A DNA stretch of 10,344 bases from positions 1 through 10,344 of the forward strand of contig JAWLDB010000093.1 in assembly GCA_041686915.1 (NCBI GenBank), given 5' to 3'. The notes beneath the pieces were generated by a model, which did no database searches, had not been told where the DNA came from, and saw nothing but the letters and a program-made list of their open reading frames with translations. The stretch comes from JAWLDB01 sp041686915. Its GTDB lineage: Bacteria; Bacillota; UBA994; UBA5500. Position numbers and translations under genes: made by a program. Position 1 is the stretch's first letter. Each line of letters begins with the position of its first letter. Shown here one piece after another: positions 1 to 4,944 of this stretch.

Positions 1-315
1 TGGTGCGTGCAGCTCGTGTCCGATGCGTTTGACCCGAACGTCAGTGCCGGGGGGGAAAACAGTATCCAAATGTGCCGCCAGCAGCAAGGTAGGACCGGGC
101 TGTGAACCTGCAATCTCGGCGTATACATTAGGCGTATCATCCACTTCCACCTGCGCTACACCCAGCTCACGGAAGCGGTTTGCTACATACTGCGCCCTTT
201 CATGCTCATGGAACGGCGGTGCTGCCACCTCACATACTCTGATGTTCTCCTCAATCATCTCCTGCAAATGCTCTGTGTAGTACTGCTTAAAGGCATCTAA
301 CTGTGCTTTGTTCAT
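1..315 (-). CDS. M20 family metallopeptidase, N-terminal part (gene runs off the left edge)
   Basis: The first 105 residues of a zinc-dependent exopeptidase or deacylase of the M20 (peptidase T/ArgE/DapE-like) family are visible; the C-terminus lies outside the window. The family hydrolyses peptide or N-acyl bonds in the cytoplasm with a two-metal centre. The sequence shows an N-terminal helical stretch, then AAPPFHEHERAQYV (residues 31-44), typical of the family start. The first metal-binding motif follows as AAHLDTVFPPGTDV (80-93), with His82 and Asp84 as the expected ligand and catalytic-support residues. The ATG at 313-315 has GGGAG about eight bases upstream, a good ribosome-binding site. 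It is divergent from the DUF438 gene and shares a 188-base upstream region holding an 18-bp palindrome. The exact substrate cannot be told: tripeptidase, carboxypeptidase and deacylase are all possible. Confidence 0.9.
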   Translation of the reverse strand, partial: MNKAQLDAFKQYYTEHLQEMIEENIRVCEVAAPPFHEHERAQYVANRFRELGVAQVEVDDTPNVYAEIAGSQPGPTLLLAAHLDTVFPPGTDVRVKRIGHELHAP

Positions 316-380
316 TCTTTCATCTCCCTTTCACTAATCTGCTGTCTAATAGAATGGTTCGACACACGTAATCTTTTCCC

Positions 381-398
381 TTGTGGCCGCGGCCACAA
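381..398. promoter_or_regulatory. Perfect 18-bp palindrome, candidate CRP/FNR-family operator
   Basis: TTGTGGCCGCGGCCACAA reads identically on both strands. It sits in the middle of the region between the divergent M20 and DUF438 genes (centre at 389.5). Its outer parts and spacing fit TTGTGR-N6-YCACAA, the shape of CRP/FNR-superfamily sites, and it is close to the motif reported for HcpR regulators (TTGTGA-N6-TCACAA). No run of T follows on either strand, so a terminator is unlikely. A possible extended -10 element (TGC plus GATAAG, 422-429) lies downstream on the plus strand, but no convincing -35 was found. The palindrome is directly seen; the regulator assignment is inference. Confidence 0.5.
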
Positions 399-503
399 TT
401 CCGCCTGTGCCAGTATTTGCTGCGATAAGCCTACACAGACTAAGGGTGACCGAGATTCCGGCAGGAAATACTGTTTGGGTAAACACAAAGGAGGTCTTAT
501 GCT

Positions 504-1742
504 ATGACCGAAATTCTGCATAGCAGGGAGTATCGCCAGCAGGAACTGAAGAGCATCATCAAAGACTTACACAAGGGAGTTCCTGCGGAAGAAGTCAAGG
601 AGCGCTTCAAAGCCTTGATCAAAGACGTAGGAGCGGCTGAAATCGCCAATCTGGAGCAGGAACTGATCAAAGAAGGCCTGCCAGAGCAAGAGATTAAGAA
701 GCTGTGCGATGTGCACGTAAGCATCTTCAAGGATTCCTTGGATGAGCAGGTGCAGTCCGACGAGGTGCCAGGCCACCCGGTGTATACATTCCGTGCTGAG
801 AACCGCGCCATAGGGCAGCTAGTGGAACAGATACAGAACGTTTTAGGTCAGTTGACCCAGGATGGCAGGGTGGAGCACTCAGCGCTTAAGAGTTGGACCG
901 ATCTACACTCGCAGCTGATGCAGGTTGAAAAGCACTATAGCCGTAAAGAGAACGTGCTCTTCCCCTATCTTGAGAAGTACGGCATTAGCGGACCACCGTC
1001 CGTCATGTGGTCTATCCATGACGACATTCGCGCACAGATGAAGCAAGTAAGCCGCACCCTGGAAAAAGGTGAGGCATTGCAGCCGGCAGAGATTGGTCAG
1101 CTGGTAGAGAACATTGCCAGACCTATGCTGACGGCCATTAAAGAGATGGCATACAAAGAGGACAAGATACTCTTCCCTATGAGCCTGGAAACTCTGACAG
1201 AAGCTGAATGGCAGGAAATCTACAGGCAAAGCGATGAGATTGGCTATACACTGATTGAACCTGAACGAAAGTGGACACCCAAAACGACGACAGTTGAGCC
1301 TAAGAAAGAGCAGGACATCGCACCCGACGCGCTACCCCTGGACACCGGGGCGCTCACTCTCCAGCAGGTTAACGCGATGCTGAAAACTCTCCCTGTCGAT
1401 ATCACCTTCGTGGACAAAGATAACACTGTCCGCTACTACTCCCAGGGCAAGGAGCGGATTTTTACCAGAACAAAGGCTATCATCGGACGCCAGGTGGAGA
1501 TGTGCCACCCACCGGAAAGCGTGCATGTGGTTGCGCAGATTGTAGATGACTTTCGGGCAGGAAAGCGGGAGTCTGCTGACTTTTGGATTGAGATGGGCGG
1601 CAAGTTTATCTATATCCGCTACTTTCCTGTGCGGGATGATACAGGGAATTACCTCGGAGTACTTGAGGTATCCCAGGACGCAACTGAAGTGCGCTCGTTG
1701 ACGGGACAACGCCGGATACTGGATGACCCTAGTCAGGAGTAG
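504..1742 (+). CDS. DUF438 / hemerythrin-like / PAS domain sensor protein
   Basis: A three-part cytoplasmic protein of 412 residues. Residues about 8-80 are the helical DUF438 domain. Residues about 88-240 are a hemerythrin-like four-helix bundle, with GHPVYTF at 90-96, EKHYSRKENVLFPYLEK at 142-158, GPPSVMW at 163-169 and YKEDKILFPM at 217-226. After a linker, residues about 290-400 form a PAS domain, with VDITFVDKDN (298-307), CHPPESVHVV (334-343) and YLGVLEVSQD (383-392). The architecture matches the COG2461-type DUF438 family, thought to sense oxygen, NO or redox state; no enzymatic output domain is present. Aligned by eye with the paralogue at 2416-3072, it has Asn100, Tyr145 and Met215 where that protein has His61, His108 and His178. 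The canonical diiron site is therefore probably altered, although Glu149, His172 and Glu219 remain. ATG 504 follows AAAGGAGGT at 487-495; an ATG at 499 hits an immediate stop. The DJ-1/PfpI gene follows with no terminator between. Confidence 0.9.
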   Translation: MTEILHSREYRQQELKSIIKDLHKGVPAEEVKERFKALIKDVGAAEIANLEQELIKEGLPEQEIKKLCDVHVSIFKDSLDEQVQSDEVPGHPVYTFRAENRAIGQLVEQIQNVLGQLTQDGRVEHSALKSWTDLHSQLMQVEKHYSRKENVLFPYLEKYGISGPPSVMWSIHDDIRAQMKQVSRTLEKGEALQPAEIGQLVENIARPMLTAIKEMAYKEDKILFPMSLETLTEAEWQEIYRQSDEIGYTLIEPERKWTPKTTTVEPKKEQDIAPDALPLDTGALTLQQVNAMLKTLPVDITFVDKDNTVRYYSQGKERIFTRTKAIIGRQVEMCHPPESVHVVAQIVDDFRAGKRESADFWIEMGGKFIYIRYFPVRDDTGNYLGVLEVSQDATEVRSLTGQRRILDDPSQE

Positions 1743-1759
1743 TTTGGCAAGCAGGCCTG

Positions 1760-1768
1760 TGCTACAAT
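1760..1768 (+). promoter_or_regulatory. Possible extended -10 promoter element before the DJ-1/PfpI gene
   Basis: TGCTACAAT fits the extended -10 form TGnTATAAT with one mismatch in the hexamer. No -35 hexamer at normal spacing was found. Transcription would start near 1775, leaving a very short leader that still contains the ribosome-binding site. The DJ-1/PfpI gene might be transcribed from here as well as by read-through from the DUF438 gene. The evidence is weak. Confidence 0.25.
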
Positions 1769-1786
1769 TGCACTGAGGTGATTAGG

Positions 1787-2368
1787 GTGAAAGTAGGCGT
1801 TCTCATCTTTGACGGGGTTGAAGAACTGGACTTTGTGGGCCCTTGGGAAGTGCTCTCCTATGCCAACAAACTGCGGCCAGACAGCCTGGAGATGCTGCTT
1901 GTAGGCACGCACTCGCCGGTTAGAGCCTTCAATGGCCTTAGGGTCATACCTGATGTTACAATCGACAACTGTCCCCAGTTGGATATCCTGGTTGTGCCCG
2001 GGGGCAAAGGCAGAATGCAGGAGATGCGCAATCAGGTTACGCTCGAGTACATCCGCGCTCAGTATCCTGGCTTGCGCATGCTGGCTTCTGTTTGTACCGG
2101 TGCCTTCCTGTTGGCTGAGGCGAACTTGCTCGCTGGCAAGAGAGCAACCACCCATTACACAGCCCTGGAAGAGCTAAAGGGTTACCATAGCATCGAAGTG
2201 CGGGAAGAGCGAATAACCCGCAGCGGCAACATCCTCTGTGCCGCTGGGGTATCCTCAGGCATGGACCTGGCCCTCTACCTGCTTGGAGAACTGTTTGGAC
2301 CTGAGATGCCTCGGGAAGTCGCCAAACGCATTGAATACCCCTATACAGTTTATCCGGTGGCAAAATGA
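1787..2368 (+). CDS. DJ-1/PfpI family protein (isonitrile hydratase-like, GATase1 fold)
   Basis: A 193-residue, single-domain member of the DJ-1/ThiJ/PfpI superfamily, cytoplasmic. The N-terminus VKVGVLIFDGVEELDFVGP is a first beta strand followed by the acidic loop. SVCTGAFLLAEANLLAGKRA (about 101-120) is the nucleophile elbow with Cys103, followed by TTHY. Asp15, Cys103 and Thr104 line up with the residues used by isonitrile hydratase, but the same pattern occurs in the N-terminal domains of AraC-type regulators and in uncharacterised relatives, so the reaction is not assigned. There is no DNA-binding domain. An in-frame GTG at 1778 exists, but GAGGTGAT at 1775-1782 is an almost full-length Shine-Dalgarno match correctly spaced for the GTG at 1787, so that start is preferred. 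The gene lies 44 bases after the DUF438 gene and is probably co-transcribed. A strong stem-loop begins two bases after its stop. Confidence 0.88.
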   Translation: MKVGVLIFDGVEELDFVGPWEVLSYANKLRPDSLEMLLVGTHSPVRAFNGLRVIPDVTIDNCPQLDILVVPGGKGRMQEMRNQVTLEYIRAQYPGLRMLASVCTGAFLLAEANLLAGKRATTHYTALEELKGYHSIEVREERITRSGNILCAAGVSSGMDLALYLLGELFGPEMPREVAKRIEYPYTVYPVAK

Positions 2369-2370
2369 TC

Positions 2371-2403
2371 ATGACCCCTTGGCCAGGCAGGCCAAGGGGT
2401 CAT
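2371..2403. terminator. Bidirectional stem-loop between convergent genes
   Basis: ATGACCCCTTGGCC (2371-2384) pairs perfectly with 2390-2403 around a five-base loop. This 14-bp GC-rich stem lies between the stop of the plus-strand DJ-1/PfpI gene and the stop of the minus-strand hemerythrin gene. The T-rich tails are short on both sides (TCTATT on plus, TCATTTTG on minus), so efficiency is uncertain although the position is typical. Confidence 0.75.
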
Positions 2404-2415
2404 TCTATTGCGCTC

Positions 2416-3072
2416 TCAGTCCTTGGGGGTAAACGGGCAGTAGCCGATTTGGTCGCAGTCCTGCTTGACCTTCTCCCAGGCTTCCGACTTGATAGTCTGT
2501 AATGCAGCCGGATAGAGTATATGGTCTTCCTTGAAGATATGGTCGCGCAAGTTATACGTGATGTATTTAGCCACTTCATCGAGCTCGCTTTTGAACTGCG
2601 CAAGTTCCATTTTGCCGGCTGACTGTGCGAGCTCCTGCAGCTTGTGCTTTCTGATGCGCATCTCATCATGTTCATCCCGCATCATGCTCGGTGGGCCCGA
2701 TAGACCTACCTGCTCCAAGAGCGGGAAGAGTGCGTCCTCTTCCCTTTCATGATGCTTCTCCGCTCCCACCAGGTTGTCTGCCAGCCGGGCCAGCTCCTTG
2801 ATATCGGGGCTGTCTGCAGTCACTTCAGTAGCCTGTTGCAGGCGTTCGTTCACGGCTTCTAGCTGGTCAAGGAACCCTAGAATCTGCTCGTGCTCCCGAA
2901 TCATCGTATAAAGCGGGTGCCCTTCTGAGATATTCTCCTTCATCCAGGTAAAACGCTTCTCCAGCAGCCTGTTGTTCATCTCCTGCAGTTCAGCTTGTGC
3001 CTTTTCTCTCACCGCCGGGTCTTCACTCTGCATCCGTTGATATATCTCACTTATTCTCTGTTGGTCATCCAC
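2416..3072 (-). CDS. Hemerythrin (HHE) domain protein with full iron-ligand set
   Basis: A stand-alone hemerythrin-like protein of 218 residues that probably binds a non-haem diiron centre and could store or sense oxygen, NO or redox state. An N-terminal charged helical region (1-50) is followed by the four-helix domain. Its motifs are GHPLYTMIREHEQIL (51-65), EKHHEREEDALFP (105-117), SGPPSMMRDEHDEMR (125-139) and LRDHIFKEDHILYP (175-188). Expected ligands are His61, His108, Glu112, His135, His178 and Glu182. It is clearly a paralogue of the middle domain of the DUF438 protein, sharing GHPxYT, EKH, GPPSxM, KEDxIL and the closing IGY, but has neither DUF438 nor PAS. Start choice: the frame opens back to a TTG at 3120, but AGGAGGGG (complement of 3080-3087) lies inside that extension, seven bases before the GTG at 3072, so the GTG is preferred. 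No clear promoter was found upstream. Confidence 0.9.
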   Translation of the reverse strand: MDDQQRISEIYQRMQSEDPAVREKAQAELQEMNNRLLEKRFTWMKENISEGHPLYTMIREHEQILGFLDQLEAVNERLQQATEVTADSPDIKELARLADNLVGAEKHHEREEDALFPLLEQVGLSGPPSMMRDEHDEMRIRKHKLQELAQSAGKMELAQFKSELDEVAKYITYNLRDHIFKEDHILYPAALQTIKSEAWEKVKQDCDQIGYCPFTPKD

Positions 3073-3230
3073 GATGTTACCCCTCCTGTGCTTCTTGGCT
3101 TCGCTTAAAGCTTTTGCCAACCGGCTTCACTGAATACATCGCCCCCGGCAATCATTCTGTTTCAATGGAAAACAGCTGCATCTTTGTGCATAGACTGTAA
3201 GGTGAAGCACGGCCACGGGGGGTGAACAAT

Positions 3231-3581
3231 ATGAAACTGTCGTTATTGGAAAGGCTGAAAGAGCATGTGGGCGGGCTGCTGTCTGTCGCGGCGCCTGGCT
3301 TTTCCAGCGAACCAGGTAGACTGCAGAGGGTGTATCGCAGGTTTTTTAGGGTGAGCGGCCAACACTTCGTGGCGGATACAGTGAATGAAATTGTCTTGTT
3401 GCAGGTTCCGACCAAGCTGAAGGGCAAGAAGACACTGGTCAGGACGACGTATAGAGCGCCCTTCTCAGGAAAACTGCTGCGTATCGGCCGGGACTACATA
3501 GAAGTGATCGAGGAAAGCGCATTTACCGAGCAGCGTGTGCTAATCCCACTAACCAGGGTGGTCAGCATAGAACCCGTATAA
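3231..3581 (+). CDS. Small uncharacterised protein, possible DUF2642-like beta-barrel
   Basis: A 116-residue protein of unknown function with no signal peptide, membrane segment or cysteine. The N-terminal third is basic and probably helical (MKLSLLERLKEHVGG). The rest looks like a run of beta strands: FFRVSGQHFVADTVNEIVLL (38-57), then PFSGKLLRIGRDYIEVIEE (77-95) and RVLIPLTRVVSIEPV (102-116). The pattern G-x-L-x-x-(I/V)-G-x-D-Y-I followed by a closing I-P-L strand recalls DUF2642 proteins of spore formers, which have an Sm-like small barrel; this is resemblance by eye only. ATG 3231 follows GGGGGGTGA at 3217-3225. An in-frame GTG at 3222 overlaps that site and is less likely. It is divergent from the hemerythrin gene, so the two may share the 158-base upstream region. 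Confidence 0.65.
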   Translation: MKLSLLERLKEHVGGLLSVAAPGFSSEPGRLQRVYRRFFRVSGQHFVADTVNEIVLLQVPTKLKGKKTLVRTTYRAPFSGKLLRIGRDYIEVIEESAFTEQRVLIPLTRVVSIEPV

Positions 3582-3586
3582 GCAAG

Positions 3587-3613
3587 AAGAGCGTCAGACA
3601 GCCTGACGCTCTT
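3587..3613. terminator. Stem-loop between convergent genes
   Basis: AAGAGCGTCAG (3587-3597) pairs perfectly with CTGACGCTCTT (3603-3613) around a five-base loop. It lies between the stop of the small protein gene (3581, plus) and the stop of the M20 amidohydrolase (3622, minus). A short T run follows on each strand (TTT on plus, TTCTTG on minus), so it could serve both genes. Confidence 0.75.
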
Positions 3614-3621
3614 TGAATCTC

Positions 3622-4794
3622 CTATTTTATGCCACAGTGGTGCCAAACCAAACCTGCAAACATGCTGACACCGTGTACCAAGGCCTTTTCGTCCAGGTCA
3701 AAGCGCGGGTTATGCAACGGGAACTGCTCACGGTCAGAAAGCTGCGTGCCCAGCCTGAAGAACGCGCCGGGAGCGTGTTCCAGGTAGTAGGAGAAGTCTT
3801 CGCCGCCCATGGAAGGCCACGGCAGCTCGTAAACGCCCTCGTCGCCCAGGAGCTGGCGACCGACCTGGCGAACGATGTCTGCTCCCTCCGGAGGGTTAAT
3901 CAGGGCAGGATAGCCGTACTCATATTCGAGTTCATAGCTGGCCTTGTGCGCCTGAACCGTTCCCTGGATAATTTCTTCCAACCGCTCACGCACCATCTGG
4001 CGGGTTTCCGGACGGAGAGTACGCACCGTGCCATCCATAATACAAGTTTCGGCAATGACGTTGAACCGGAAACCTGATTTGATTTGCCCGACAGTCACTA
4101 CAGCGCTGTCTAACGGGTTCAGATTGCGGCTGACTATGCTCTGCAAATTGTTTACTAGTTGACAGCCCACTAGAACTGCGTCAGTCGTCTGGTGCGGGGA
4201 CGCGCCGTGTCCACCGCGCCCGGTGATTTTGATTTCAAAGCGGTCTGCGGCTGCCATCATCGGCCCAGTGATAATGCCTATCTGCCCTACCGGCAGATCT
4301 GGGGTGACATGCAGGCCATAAACTGCCTCTACATCCTGCAGAGCCCCTGCCTTGATCAGCTCAACGGCGCCTCCTGGCGGAGACTCCTCTGCGGGTTGGA
4401 ACAGCAGCTTAATGCGGCCATTAAACTTGTCGAGATGCTGTTGCAAGAACCTGCTCGACACTAGCAGTGTGGCCGTGTGGGCATCATGCCCACAGGCGTG
4501 CATGAAGCCTTCGCGCTGCGACTTATACTCACAGTTATTAGCTTCCGCCACGGGCAGGGCATCTATATCGGCGCGTAGCGCAACTGTCGGTCCACTGCGT
4601 CCCGTGTCGAGCGTAGCCACCACTCCGGTTTGGCCGACCCTCTCGTACTTGACCCCAAGGGCATCCAGATACTCGCATATGTAGTTAGCTGTATCCCGTT
4701 CTGCAAAGCCTGGCTCCGGGTTCTGATGAAAATGCCTGCGAACTCGTGATAGTTCTTCTTGCAACGCCGCTGACGACTGCAACCAATCCTGCAA
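3622..4794 (-). CDS. M20 family amidohydrolase (N-acyl-amino-acid / hippurate hydrolase type)
   Basis: A full-length, 390-residue M20D metalloenzyme that removes acyl groups from N-acyl amino acids or similar amides in the cytoplasm. Conserved blocks appear in order: HFHQNPEPGFAE (21-32), ALRADIDALPV (72-82), MHACGHDAHTA (98-108), LFQPAEESPPGGA (131-143), YGLHVTPDLPVG (159-170), GRGGHGASPHQ (192-202, dimerisation-domain region), SMGGEDFSYYL (328-338) and FPLHNPRFD (358-366). Likely metal ligands are Cys101, His103, Glu137, His162 and His361, all present. The start is TTG at 4794: AGGAGG lies eight bases upstream, whereas the nearby ATG at 4801 is out of frame and almost touches the ribosome-binding site. 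A -10-like TATGAT occurs upstream on this strand (complement of 4836-4841) without a good -35. Within the family it could also be an IAA-amino acid, aminobenzoyl-glutamate or hippurate hydrolase; the substrate is not determined. Confidence 0.93.
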   Translation of the reverse strand: MQDWLQSSAALQEELSRVRRHFHQNPEPGFAERDTANYICEYLDALGVKYERVGQTGVVATLDTGRSGPTVALRADIDALPVAEANNCEYKSQREGFMHACGHDAHTATLLVSSRFLQQHLDKFNGRIKLLFQPAEESPPGGAVELIKAGALQDVEAVYGLHVTPDLPVGQIGIITGPMMAAADRFEIKITGRGGHGASPHQTTDAVLVGCQLVNNLQSIVSRNLNPLDSAVVTVGQIKSGFRFNVIAETCIMDGTVRTLRPETRQMVRERLEEIIQGTVQAHKASYELEYEYGYPALINPPEGADIVRQVGRQLLGDEGVYELPWPSMGGEDFSYYLEHAPGAFFRLGTQLSDREQFPLHNPRFDLDEKALVHGVSMFAGLVWHHCGIK

Positions 4795-4944
4795 AGTTCA
4801 TTCCTCCTGTTATCGTAATAACTCTTCTTTAGTCTATCATATATATCCCCTTCCACCCATAACCATTCTTCGCAGGCAGGAGTAGCGCTTCGCTTGCCGA
4901 AATAGGGTATGGATTAGGTAGAACAATCAGATGGAGGGATCCGT

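Noticed and set aside
381..398. Reading the 18-bp palindrome as a terminator
   Set aside because: It lies upstream of both flanking genes, has no loop and is not followed by a T run on either strand, so an operator is a better explanation.
316..503. A riboswitch or T-box leader before the DUF438 gene
   Set aside because: No T-box motif, specifier hairpin or known riboswitch core could be recognised, and no terminator precedes the start codon.
3073..3120. Longer TTG start for the stand-alone hemerythrin
   Set aside because: The extension contains the ribosome-binding site AGGAGGGG for the GTG at 3072, and the added residues do not belong to the domain.
3613..4077. A 154-codon open frame on the plus strand within the M20 amidohydrolase
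   Set aside because: It is antisense to conserved M20 motifs, overlaps the terminator region and has no convincing ribosome-binding site.
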